Notes under the pieces: model-generated | The model's database searches: none | What the model was told of the DNA's origin: nothing | The model's input: only the letters and a program-made list of their open reading frames with translations | Position numbers and translations under genes: made by a program | Part shown: positions 1-5,850 of the stretch, in pieces | How the letters are laid out: each line of letters begins with the position of its first letter | Numbering within the stretch: the first letter of the stretch is position 1 | Assembly: GCA_051748565.1 (NCBI GenBank) | Contig: JBNJHN010000053.1 | Coordinates: 1-14,374 of the forward strand | From: SKPH01 sp051748565 | GTDB lineage: Bacteria > Bacillota > Dethiobacteria > DTU022 | DNA length: 14,374 nt | Direction: 5' to 3'

Positions 1-519
1 ACTCTTTTTACAAGAACCGGACGCCTGATCGAAGTCTCGGTCGACTCCACCTACATCAACAGCCCCCGACTGCTTGCCTGTTACTGCATCAGCGGTCAGT
101 TGGTGGAGACTTCAGCTGATTCTGCTATTATCAACAGCCCGCGATTGCTTACCTACTACTGCATTAGCGGCAGATTGCTTGAATCTGCAGCAGAAGGACT
201 GATAGTCGGCAGCCTGACGCCCCTGAGAAAATTCAGTTACCAGGTCAGCTCATTGGAAAAAGGAGGGCCTTTATTTGGCAGATTGCTTATGTTTACTTCT
301 CTGGCTTTACAGCTGATGCATGCAACATGGCTTAAATATATAGATGCTTTACTGAGCCGGACTAAAAAAATATTTATTTCTGTTTTTTATTTTCTGTTCA
401 GCCTGGATTACACTTACAAAGGTAAATTTTTTCAAATGGTCAACACTGCAAACTTTGAATACTACCTGCTGGTGTTTTTCATATTGCTGATAGTGATTAT
501 GGCCCTGCAGCTCTTATAG
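1..519 (+). CDS. C-terminal part of a repeat-bearing membrane protein, possibly a NuoL/HyfB/MrpA-type proton-pumping subunit (5' end outside window)
   Basis: The frame is open from the first base to the TAG at 517-519, so this is the last 172 residues of a longer protein. A TTG at 100 lies inside the repeats and is unlikely to be the true start. Three units begin with G-[RQ]-L-[ILV]-E at visible residues 7, 32 and 57, exactly 25 residues apart. Units one and two share D-S-x-x-I-N-S-P-R-L-L and Y-C-I-S; the third is more diverged. A later G-R-L-L at residue 93 may start a fourth. A basic stretch (SRTKK, near 113-117) follows, then a hydrophobic C-terminal helix (about 149-172). The pattern of an amphipathic stretch, a short F-Q-containing linker, Y-Y-L-L and a final helix recalls the C-termini of complex I or hydrogenase-4 antiporter-like subunits. 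That family link is inference; the membrane location is well supported. Confidence 0.6.
   Translation, partial: TLFTRTGRLIEVSVDSTYINSPRLLACYCISGQLVETSADSAIINSPRLLTYYCISGRLLESAAEGLIVGSLTPLRKFSYQVSSLEKGGPLFGRLLMFTSLALQLMHATWLKYIDALLSRTKKIFISVFYFLFSLDYTYKGKFFQMVNTANFEYYLLVFFILLIVIMALQLL
55..204 (+). repeat. 75-bp in-frame tandem repeat (25 codons)
   Basis: The segment starting at 55 (atcaacagcccc) recurs at 130 (atcaacagcccg). The first 45 or so bases of the two copies match at most positions, and the match weakens afterwards. The period of 75 bases is exactly 25 codons, so the reading frame is kept. A further diverged partial unit lies at 1-54. Many differences fall at third codon positions, which suggests an old duplication kept under protein-level selection. 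Confidence 0.75.
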
Positions 520-548
520 TGGAAAATTGGATCGAGAAGGGTTATAAT
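520..548 (+). promoter_or_regulatory. Putative sigma-A promoter for the MmgE/PrpD gene
   Basis: A perfect TATAAT lies at 543-548 and a -35-like TGGAAA at 520-525, with a 17-base spacer. The predicted start of transcription is near 555, about 63 bases before the chosen ATG. A small dyad, TAAGTG (560-565) and CACTTA (574-579), lies just downstream of the expected start and could be an operator. The regulator is unknown. Confidence 0.5.
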
Positions 549-617
549 AAAATGCGTAATAAGTGAAAAAATGCACTTAATTAATTGTCACTGATCAGAA
601 AGAAGGGAAATGGGAAG

Positions 618-1970
618 ATGATTGGAATGATTGAACAGGATTTAGCGCGTTTTGTTAAAGAAACTAACTATGATAATCTCCCAGAGGAGGTAATTCGCCA
701 GGCCAAGGTGTGCCTGTTAGATCTTGTTGGAGCAGCCTGCGCCGGTGCTGTTGCGCTTCCCGGTCACGTCATTACGGAGATAATAGAAGAAGCAGGTGGT
801 AGTTCCCAGGCGGTTTTAATCGGTCGGAAGGAAAAAGTTCCCGCCCTTAATGCGGCGCTGGGAAATGGTCTCTATGCTCATGGCCTTGAATTTGATGATC
901 TTCACCGCCAATCAATTTTGAGACCCGGCTCGCCAATTATACCGGCAGCCCTGGCAGCCGCTGAAAAAGTCGGCGCATCGGGCAAAGATCTAATTACAGC
1001 GATTGTTATCGGTTATGAAGTTGGTATTCGTGTAGCTGAAGCTATGACCCCGACTCATTACCAGTACTGGCATACAACCGGAACCTGCGGGACTTTTGCT
1101 GCTGCTGTCGCGGCGGGGAAAATACTTAATTTAAATGAAAATCAATTAATCGATGCTCTCGGCCATGCTGGTACCCAGGCTGCCGGTTTAATGGAACTTC
1201 ATTATAGCCCTGAAGGGATGATGAGTAAGCCCCTGCATGCAAGCAAAGCAGCACAGAACGGACTATTTTCTGCAATGCTTGCCGCCGGTGGTTATACCAG
1301 CACGAAAACGATCCTTTCAGGAGAAAAAGGCTTTTTGCGTGTATTTGCTCCGGAAGCGAAACTGGGGAAAATTACGGAAGGGATCGGTACAGATTTTAAA
1401 ATTATGCAGATAAGCTTCCGTCTTTATGCTTCGACCAGGCATACTCATGCCGGCATCGACCTGGCCCTGCGGCTTCGTGAGAAAGGTATTAAACCTGAAG
1501 ATATTGAGCTGCTCAGAATTCAAACTTACGGAGTAGCCCGGGATCTGGTTGGCGAACCCTTTCCCGAAACTATCTATGAAGCCAAGTTCAGCCTGCCCTT
1601 CTGTGTTTCTACTGCCCTGGTTTACGGACATGTTGGCATAGAAGATTTTACAGAAGAGAGGCTGCAGGACCATACTCTTGAAGAACTTATGAGTCACTGC
1701 ACAGTTGAGATAGACCCCCTGCTGGATGCTCATTATCCTGATAAATGGGCAGCCAAGCTGAATGTTATTTTACGCAACGGGACCGTCGATCATGAACAGA
1801 CAGATTTCCCCAGGGGCGACCCTGAAAACAAGGTATCACTTGAAGAACTGCATACTAAATTTCGCAGATTGTCTTCCATGCTGCTGCCTCCTTCGAAGAT
1901 TGAAGCCTGGCTTGAACAGATCAGCAAGGTAGAAACCTTTGACGATATAGCCGACATGTGGAAGATTTAA
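618..1970 (+). CDS. MmgE/PrpD family protein
   Basis: This is a 450-residue cytoplasmic protein of the MmgE/PrpD family, which includes 2-methylcitrate dehydratase, cis-aconitate decarboxylase and iminodisuccinate epimerase. Family hallmarks are visible: GLEFDDLH (89-96), P-G-S-P-I-I-P-A-A-L-A (103-113), the T-G-T-C-G-T-F segment near residue 155, and an R-H-T-H-A-G-I-D segment near 275. Length matches the family. The ATG at 618 was preferred over an upstream in-frame TTG at 585 because a purine-rich AGAAGGGA site (601-608) precedes it; ATG 627 is also possible. The residue before P-G-S-P is Arg where many relatives have His, so the substrate may differ from that of 2-methylcitrate dehydratase. 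No propionate, itaconate or aspartate pathway genes lie nearby, so the substrate cannot be named. The Dam gene follows after 51 bases with no evident terminator, so the two may share a transcript. Confidence 0.88.
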   Translation: MIGMIEQDLARFVKETNYDNLPEEVIRQAKVCLLDLVGAACAGAVALPGHVITEIIEEAGGSSQAVLIGRKEKVPALNAALGNGLYAHGLEFDDLHRQSILRPGSPIIPAALAAAEKVGASGKDLITAIVIGYEVGIRVAEAMTPTHYQYWHTTGTCGTFAAAVAAGKILNLNENQLIDALGHAGTQAAGLMELHYSPEGMMSKPLHASKAAQNGLFSAMLAAGGYTSTKTILSGEKGFLRVFAPEAKLGKITEGIGTDFKIMQISFRLYASTRHTHAGIDLALRLREKGIKPEDIELLRIQTYGVARDLVGEPFPETIYEAKFSLPFCVSTALVYGHVGIEDFTEERLQDHTLEELMSHCTVEIDPLLDAHYPDKWAAKLNVILRNGTVDHEQTDFPRGDPENKVSLEELHTKFRRLSSMLLPPSKIEAWLEQISKVETFDDIADMWKI

Positions 1971-2021
1971 CAGAATAAATCAAAAATAATTTCAATCCAG
2001 AGATTCTGCTTAAGGGTAATT

Positions 2022-2846
2022 ATGAATACAACGGCTTATCAGGAAAATAGCAACGGCAATTTAAAACCGCCTCTTAAATGGGCCGGCGGGAAGCGCTGGC
2101 TTGTGCCTCATCTTTTGCCTTTATGGAAAGAACATCGTGCCCGTCGTTTAGTTGAGCCATTTTGCGGCGGCCTGGCTGTATCATTTGGATTGGTGCCTGC
2201 CAGGGCGCTCCTCAATGATGTAAATCAGCACCTGATTAATTTATTCATAAAAATTAAACGGGGTTTTTCTATTGAAATTGATCTTGAAAACGATAAAGAA
2301 TTCTATTATTTGTATCGAAAAAGATTTAATAGACTGCTAAAAGAGAAAAAACATCTTTCAGAAGAATCGGCTGCACTATTCTACTACCTTAACCGCACGG
2401 GTTACAACGGCCTGTGCCGTTTTAACAAAAAAGGTTTGTTTAATGTTCCCTTTGGAAGTTATAAAAAAATCAATTACTGTCGTGATTTTAAAGATTATAC
2501 AGTTTTATTTGAAAACTGGGATTTTGAGTCGGCAGATTTTGAAGAACTTAACATTTGTAAAGACGACTTTATTTATGCCGATCCACCCTATGATGTTGAC
2601 TTTACACAGTATTCAGAGAAGGCTTTTTACTGGGATGACCAGGTGCGTCTGGGGAAGTGGTTATCCAGCCACCGGGGACCGGTGGTCTTATCAAACCAGG
2701 CGACAGAGCGTGTTGTTAATCTATATCAGGATCTGGGTTTCAAATTGTTTTACCTGGATGCGCCGCGCAGAATAAGCTGCACAGGCGAACGTTCCCCGGC
2801 AAAAGAAGTCCTTGCCGTAAAAGGAATTGATGGAGATATATTATAA
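2022..2846 (+). CDS. Dam family (D12 class) N6-adenine DNA methyltransferase
   Basis: This 274-residue protein transfers a methyl group from S-adenosylmethionine to adenine N6 in DNA. Motifs are in Dam order: P-P-L-K-W-A-G-G-K (motif X, 16-24), V-E-P-F-C-G-G (motif I, AdoMet binding, 44-50), the conserved N-R-T-G-Y-N-G-L-C-R-F-N block (124-135) and catalytic D-P-P-Y (187-190). Length and motif set match full-length Dam and DpnM-type enzymes, so the gene looks intact. GATC is the usual target of this family but cannot be proved from sequence. No restriction endonuclease or specificity subunit is next to it, so it appears to be an orphan methyltransferase, perhaps of phage or former restriction-modification origin. 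The start is the ATG after TAAGGG, a weak ribosome site. A bulged GATGC/GCATC hairpin (2847-2872) follows the stop but lacks a good T-run. Confidence 0.93.
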   Translation: MNTTAYQENSNGNLKPPLKWAGGKRWLVPHLLPLWKEHRARRLVEPFCGGLAVSFGLVPARALLNDVNQHLINLFIKIKRGFSIEIDLENDKEFYYLYRKRFNRLLKEKKHLSEESAALFYYLNRTGYNGLCRFNKKGLFNVPFGSYKKINYCRDFKDYTVLFENWDFESADFEELNICKDDFIYADPPYDVDFTQYSEKAFYWDDQVRLGKWLSSHRGPVVLSNQATERVVNLYQDLGFKLFYLDAPRRISCTGERSPAKEVLAVKGIDGDIL

Positions 2847-2874
2847 GATGCCTCTTAATTATCTTAAGCATCAT

Positions 2875-2898
2875 AAAAAGCCCTGCTGCCGGCAGGGC
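2875..2898 (-). terminator. Rho-independent terminator (minus strand)
   Basis: GCCCTGC (2880-2886) pairs with GCAGGGC (2892-2898) around a 5-base loop. Read on the minus strand the 7-bp GC-rich stem is followed by TTTTT (complement of 2875-2879). There is no T-run on the + strand side, so it most likely served the hydrolase remnant on the minus strand. As the only strong hairpin after dam, it may also slow + strand transcription. Confidence 0.75.
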
Positions 2899-2908
2899 CC
2901 TATAATCA

Positions 2909-3113
2909 TTATTTGTGGTCTCCGGGAGTCTCTTTTATCCAATCTTCAATAAGTTGAACTACTTTCTCCCAACCCGGTTCTCCGACAGCCCAGTGGGCCT
3001 GGTTTTCCAGTTCCCTGTAAGTTGTTACCGAGATGTATTTTTTAGCCCCTTTTCTTATGACAGAAACCGGTGTAATGCGGTCTTCTTCCCCCAATGATTA
3101 AAACCGGAATGCC
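2909..3113 (-). pseudogene. C-terminal remnant of an alpha/beta hydrolase, frameshifted and truncated
   Basis: Read on the minus strand, the last 60 or so residues match the end of alpha/beta-hydrolase fold proteins. There is a G-E-E-D-R-I-T-P-V segment, where the Asp is the usual acid of the catalytic triad, and an N-Q-A-H-W-A segment holding the usual catalytic His, then W-I-K-E and a stop at 2909-2911. Upstream, I-P-V-L-I-I-G (about 3089-3110) reads in a different frame and joins this segment if one base is removed from the C run at 3088-3092 (five G on the coding strand). A TAG (complement of 3114-3116) ends that upstream frame, and nothing hydrolase-like continues beyond. The nucleophile elbow and lid are absent, so the product cannot be a working hydrolase. 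A short TTG-initiated reading of 61 residues exists but is probably not a gene. It ends before a terminator that suits it (2875-2898). Confidence 0.75.
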
Positions 3114-3123
3114 CTAAAATTCA

Positions 3124-3132
3124 TGTTATAAT
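3124..3132 (+). promoter_or_regulatory. Extended -10 promoter for the two-gene nucleotidyltransferase unit
   Basis: TATAAT at 3127-3132 is preceded by TGT (3124-3126), giving an extended -10. No good -35 is visible at the usual distance, which extended -10 promoters tolerate. Transcription should start near 3139, which argues against translation from ATG 3148 and for GTG 3172. Confidence 0.6.
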
Positions 3133-3160
3133 AACAGTATCATAAAAATGGTTTTTAGAC

Positions 3161-3166
3161 AGGTGA
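3161..3166 (+). promoter_or_regulatory. Ribosome binding site that decides the start at GTG 3172
   Basis: AGGTGA lies 5 bases before GTG 3172. The alternative in-frame ATG at 3148 has no ribosome site and would sit only about 9 bases from the predicted transcript start. Confidence 0.65.
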
Positions 3167-3171
3167 TTATA

Positions 3172-3402
3172 GTGCGTGAATTAAACATTAAAGACATTAA
3201 CAGCAGGATTCGAGAGAATGCGCCACGAGCCTATTTAGATATGCTTCAAAAAGGAAGAGAAAGAGTACTCAAGCGTAGGCCAAGAGATAAAGCAGAACAG
3301 GATTTACTGGATAAGATTTGTAACGAAGCCTGGAACCAGGCAGTTGTTGAAGGAAAAGTAAAGATTATCAGTAAAAGAGAGTGGTACTATGAGTTTGATT
3401 GA
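3172..3402 (+). CDS. Small basic protein of unknown family, first gene of a nucleotidyltransferase pair
   Basis: This encodes 76 residues if started at GTG 3172 (84 from ATG 3148, which lacks a ribosome site). It is rich in charged residues, with a K-x-x-I-N-S-R-I-R-E-N-A-P-R start, a central basic stretch (L-K-R-R-P-R-D-K) and a D-L-L-D-K-I-C-N-E-A-W-N-Q-A helix-like segment. It ends in a lysine-rich strand and W-Y-Y-E-F-D. No signal peptide or membrane helix is present, so it is probably cytoplasmic and mostly helical. I do not recognise the family. Its stop overlaps the start of the nucleotidyltransferase gene by 14 bases, so the two are almost certainly translationally coupled and may act together. 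An antitoxin, or a partner regulating the enzyme, is possible by analogy with other nucleotidyltransferase pairs but is not shown by any motif. Confidence 0.72.
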   Translation: MRELNIKDINSRIRENAPRAYLDMLQKGRERVLKRRPRDKAEQDLLDKICNEAWNQAVVEGKVKIISKREWYYEFD

Positions 3403-3961
3403 GCAGGAAAAGAATAGGTTGAAGGGATTAAAAGGAAAAGAACGTTTTCAAATTATGATTGAAACAGTGTCATCCCTTACAAAATTGCTGGAACCGCATT
3501 TTATAACTCCAATTATTGTTGGTGGGTTGGCAGTTGAAATATATACCAGGGGTCAATATACCACTGTTGATATTGATCTGGTTATGCAGCGCAGAGATCT
3601 GGCAGATGAAATACTTAGTGAGCTTGGTTTTATAAAAGAAGGTCGGCACTGGTTCAATCCTGAACTTTTGGTGGCAATAGAAATACCGGGGAACGTTCTT
3701 GAGGGTGCTGATTCAAATAGGGTTACAAAGTTAAGATTGCAAAATGGAAGATACATTTATGTTATAGGAATAGAAGATATTATTCTTGACCGTCTGCGTG
3801 CTTGTATACACTGGAACTCAACATCAGACTGCGAGTGGGGTTTACGGATGTTGAAAGTTCATTATGAAACTCTGGATATTGACTACATGAAGAACATGGC
3901 TGAGATCGATCATGAAAGCAGCTTAGAAAAGCTAAGAGAGTGGCTAAATGAGGTGGAATAA
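3389..3961 (+). CDS. Nucleotidyltransferase-fold protein (DUF6036-like), possible toxin or modifying enzyme
   Basis: This 190-residue protein has the minimal nucleotidyltransferase signature. There is a G-G pair in I-I-V-G-G-L-A-V-E (42-50), followed by T-T-V-D-I-D-L-V (58-65), where D61 and D63 would bind metal. A later acidic residue in V-A-I-E-I-P (95-100) could be the third ligand. G-I-E-D-I-I-L-D-R-L-R-A (127-138) is a helix common in stand-alone nucleotidyltransferase proteins that often act on RNA, proteins or small molecules. Length fits the DUF6036 or AbiEii-like range, though the assignment to a named family is inference. The start overlaps the preceding gene by 14 bases. No HEPN or AbiEi-type regulator is adjacent, so it is not a standard MNT-HEPN or AbiE pair. 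The gene ends 8 bases before a strong bidirectional terminator, so the pair forms a closed unit. Its sequence appears AT-richer than the flanking genes, by eye only. Confidence 0.8.
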   Translation: MSLIEQEKNRLKGLKGKERFQIMIETVSSLTKLLEPHFITPIIVGGLAVEIYTRGQYTTVDIDLVMQRRDLADEILSELGFIKEGRHWFNPELLVAIEIPGNVLEGADSNRVTKLRLQNGRYIYVIGIEDIILDRLRACIHWNSTSDCEWGLRMLKVHYETLDIDYMKNMAEIDHESSLEKLREWLNEVE

Positions 3962-3964
3962 AAA

Positions 3965-3997
3965 TCTAAAAAACCGGGAAAACTTCCCCGGTTTTTT
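3965..3997. terminator. Bidirectional rho-independent terminator between convergent genes
   Basis: An A-run plus CCGGG pairs with CCCGG plus a T-run around the loop AAAACTTC. The stem is flanked by A-rich sequence on the left and T-rich on the right, so it reads as a terminator on both strands. It serves the nucleotidyltransferase unit (+) and the tRNA-Val gene (-), whose CCA end lies at 4000. Confidence 0.85.
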
Positions 3998-3999
3998 TA

Positions 4000-4074
4000 T
4001 GGTGCGCCTGTGTGGTTTTGAACCACAGGCCTCCTGCGTGTCAAGCAGGCGCTCTCCCCCTGAGCTACAGGCGC
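4000..4074 (-). tRNA. tRNA-Val (anticodon GAC)
   Basis: The 75-base minus-strand sequence folds into a full cloverleaf. It has an acceptor stem GCGCCTG/CAGGCGC, a D arm GCTC/GAGC, an anticodon stem CCTGC/GCAGG with loop TTGACAC, and a T arm TGTGG/CCACA with loop TTCAAAA. The anticodon GAC reads GUC and GUU valine codons. The 3' CCA is encoded (complement of 4000-4002). The variable loop has 5 bases and no intron is present. It is a single tRNA gene with its own promoter upstream and a terminator just downstream. Confidence 0.95.
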
Positions 4075-4094
4075 AGGCTTCGTAGTGCAGAAAC

Positions 4095-4124
4095 ATTTTA
4101 GCATTATCCTTATTGCTATGTCAA
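4095..4124 (-). promoter_or_regulatory. Strong promoter for tRNA-Val (minus strand)
   Basis: On the minus strand, TTGACA (complement of 4119-4124) and TAAAAT (complement of 4095-4100) are separated by 18 bases. TGC precedes the -10, giving an extended -10 element. Transcription should start near 4088, about 14 bases before the mature tRNA. A perfect -35 with an extended -10 fits a stable RNA gene. Confidence 0.8.
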
Positions 4125-4154
4125 GGAAAATGAAGCCTCTTAATCCTCTAAATC

Positions 4155-4183
4155 TGTATATATTCTTGTATCTGTGCTATCAT
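4155..4183 (+). promoter_or_regulatory. Putative promoter for the GTPase gene, divergent from tRNA-Val
   Basis: TATCAT at 4178-4183 preceded by TGC (4175-4177) forms an extended -10. A weak -35, TGTATA (4155-4160), is 17 bases upstream. The start would be near 4190, leaving a leader of about 26 bases with a strong GGGGAGG ribosome site (4202-4208). Confidence 0.5.
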
Positions 4184-4215
4184 AAAAATGCATTCTGACC
4201 AGGGGAGGAACTAAA

Positions 4216-5181
4216 GTGCCTGCCAATCTAACGCCCCAGTATTACGCTGCAGAAGAAAAGTATCGTCAGGCCCGTACCCCCGACCAACGTATCGAAGCCC
4301 TTCAGGAAATGCTTAAAGTTATCCCAAAACACAAGGGAACCGAAAAACTCCAGGGGGATATAAAAAAAAGAATAGCCCGTTTTAAAGAAGAGGGAAAGAA
4401 AAAAAAACAATCCAAAGGATTTGACCCATTCGGTGTTGAAAAGCAGGGAGCCGGGCAGGTTGTGTTAGCCGGTTATCCCAATACGGGCAAATCATCCCTG
4501 GTCGGGATTTTAACCAGAGCCAGGGTAAAGGTGGCTGAGTACCCCTTTACAACAGCTGTCCCAATGGCAGGGATGATGCCTTATAAGGATACTTTTATTC
4601 AACTGGTTGATACACCTCCGTTATCACTGGACAATGTTCCATCAGGTCTGATCGGCACATTCAAAGAAGCTGATGCTCTGCTTGTAATTGTTGATGTTTC
4701 TACTGCAGAATGCCTTGATCAGCTAGAGGGAACAATGCAGATTCTCAATGAACGGGAAGTAATTGATCGCCATGGCGAAGGAGAAATAATTGCACCGCTT
4801 CCATTTCTGGTTCTGGCCAATAAGATCGATAATCCTGGAGCTGAGGAAAACCTTGAAGTTTTAAAAGATCTGATAACGGATCTTGAGTTCTTGAAAGTTT
4901 CTACAAACGGAATCGGGCTGGAAGAATTGAAGGAAAGGATTTATATTATGCTTGGTATTATCAGGGTGTACGGTAAAGCATCCGGGCGTGATGCTGACCT
5001 GGAGAAACCCTTCATTTTAAAGACCGGAAGCACTGTTATTGATTTTGCTGCCATGGTTCACAAAGATTTTCCCAATAATCTCAAAAGCGCCCTGGTCTGG
5101 GGCTCCTCAAAGTTTGACGGCCAGGCTGTATCCCGTGATTATATTTTGGAAGATGGTGATATTGTCGAGCTGCAACTTTGA
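4216..5181 (+). CDS. Obg/DRG-like GTPase with C-terminal TGS domain
   Basis: This 321-residue cytoplasmic protein starts at GTG 4216 behind GGGGAGG. It has three parts. An N-terminal basic, helical region (1-80) ends in a K-K-K-K run. A G domain covers about 81-245, with G1 G-Y-P-N-T-G-K-S-S-L (86-95), G2 Thr near 112-113, G3 L-V-D-T-P-P (130-135), G4 A-N-K-I-D (201-205) and G5 V-S-T (228-230). A TGS domain (about 247-321) ends in G-D-I-V-E-L. The order G domain then TGS matches DRG-type translation GTPases, which associate with ribosomes or RNA. The usual Gly of G3 (DxxG) is Pro here, which should alter the gamma-phosphate switch. The N-terminal part resembles the basic lead-in of DRG proteins rather than the Obg glycine-rich fold. 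Its precise role is unknown. It is a single-gene unit, divergent from tRNA-Val, and is followed by 109 bases without a clear terminator. Confidence 0.88.
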   Translation: MPANLTPQYYAAEEKYRQARTPDQRIEALQEMLKVIPKHKGTEKLQGDIKKRIARFKEEGKKKKQSKGFDPFGVEKQGAGQVVLAGYPNTGKSSLVGILTRARVKVAEYPFTTAVPMAGMMPYKDTFIQLVDTPPLSLDNVPSGLIGTFKEADALLVIVDVSTAECLDQLEGTMQILNEREVIDRHGEGEIIAPLPFLVLANKIDNPGAEENLEVLKDLITDLEFLKVSTNGIGLEELKERIYIMLGIIRVYGKASGRDADLEKPFILKTGSTVIDFAAMVHKDFPNNLKSALVWGSSKFDGQAVSRDYILEDGDIVELQL

Positions 5182-5290
5182 TATTATCGGGTTGGGAAAT
5201 ATATTTTTTCTTTAATATCATCAGTGCAGGAAAAACCATAAATATTGCGAATAACTTGTCTATAGAATAAGAGATGAGGAGATGAACTGG

Positions 5291-5839
5291 ATGTTGTGGA
5301 TAGGACTAATTATAATTGCCATTATTGCTGTATTTTTTATCGGGACCTATAACCGCCTGGTAACCCTGCGCCAACGGATCAAAAACGCCTGGTCACAAAT
5401 TGAGGTTCAGTTAAAGAGGCGCTACGATTTAATTCCAAACCTTGTCAATACCGTTAAGGGTTATGCCACCCATGAACGCGAAACGTTCGAAAAGGTAACC
5501 CAGGCTCGGAATATGGCTATCCAGGCTAAAGATGTTAACGAGCAGGCCGGCGCTGAAAATATGCTTACCGGCGCGTTGAAATCTCTTTTCGCTGTTGCAG
5601 AAAGCTATCCGGAGCTTAAAGCTGATGCCAATTTTCGTCAACTCCAGGAAGAACTGACCAATACGGAGGGGAAAATTGCTTTCTCGAGACAATTTTATAA
5701 CGATACAGTTATGAGTTATAACACAACCATCCAGCGCTTTCCCACCATGCTGATCGCCGGGATGTTTGGTTTTCATAAGGAGGATTATTTTAATATTGAT
5801 GAAGCAGCAGCCCGCGAACCGGTGAAAGTAGAGTTTTAG
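5291..5839 (+). CDS. lemA: LemA family membrane protein
   Basis: About 182 residues, with an N-terminal transmembrane helix (about 2-18) followed by the LemA signature: Y-N-R-L-V, then K-N-A-W-S-Q-I-E-V-Q-L-K-R-R-Y-D-L-I-P-N-L-V, then V-K-G-Y-A. The rest is helical, with the conserved E-L-T-N-T-E-G-K-I-A-F-S-R-Q-F-Y-N-D segment late in the protein. The expected fold is a long four-helix bundle anchored in the membrane, facing outward. Its biochemical role is not known. Two ATGs compete. GAGGAG (5276-5281) abuts ATG 5282 but is 9 bases from ATG 5291, so 5291 was chosen; the difference is three residues. The following DUF2207 gene begins within a few bases, a pairing seen repeatedly in bacteria, so the two are probably one operon. 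Confidence 0.93.
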   Translation: MLWIGLIIIAIIAVFFIGTYNRLVTLRQRIKNAWSQIEVQLKRRYDLIPNLVNTVKGYATHERETFEKVTQARNMAIQAKDVNEQAGAENMLTGALKSLFAVAESYPELKADANFRQLQEELTNTEGKIAFSRQFYNDTVMSYNTTIQRFPTMLIAGMFGFHKEDYFNIDEAAAREPVKVEF

Positions 5840-5850
5840 GGTTGCAGCAG

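Noticed and set aside
1..204. A CRISPR-like or mobile repeat array at the left edge
   Set aside because: The 75-base period equals 25 codons in an open frame with third-position changes, so it is a protein repeat. There are no conserved short repeats with unique spacers.
2443..2775. Overlapping open frame inside dam on the + strand
   Set aside because: It lies within a well-recognised methyltransferase gene and shows no motif of its own. The same applies to long shadow frames inside arsC, acr3, thrS and the GTPase.
2847..2872. Bulged GATGC...GCATC hairpin after dam
   Set aside because: It needs a three-base bulge and lacks a proper T-run. The GC-rich minus-strand terminator next to it explains the area better.
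4000..4074. tRNA gene as an integration site for a mobile element
   Set aside because: No integrase and no duplicated tRNA 3' end is visible nearby. The hydrolase remnant and the two-gene unit make past gain of DNA plausible but do not prove it.
5179..5220. TGATATTA and TAATATCA, an 8-bp perfect inverted repeat after the GTPase stop
   Set aside because: The loop is 26 bases and the stem is all AT-rich, with no T-run directly after it. It is unlikely to act as a terminator and may be chance in AT-rich DNA.
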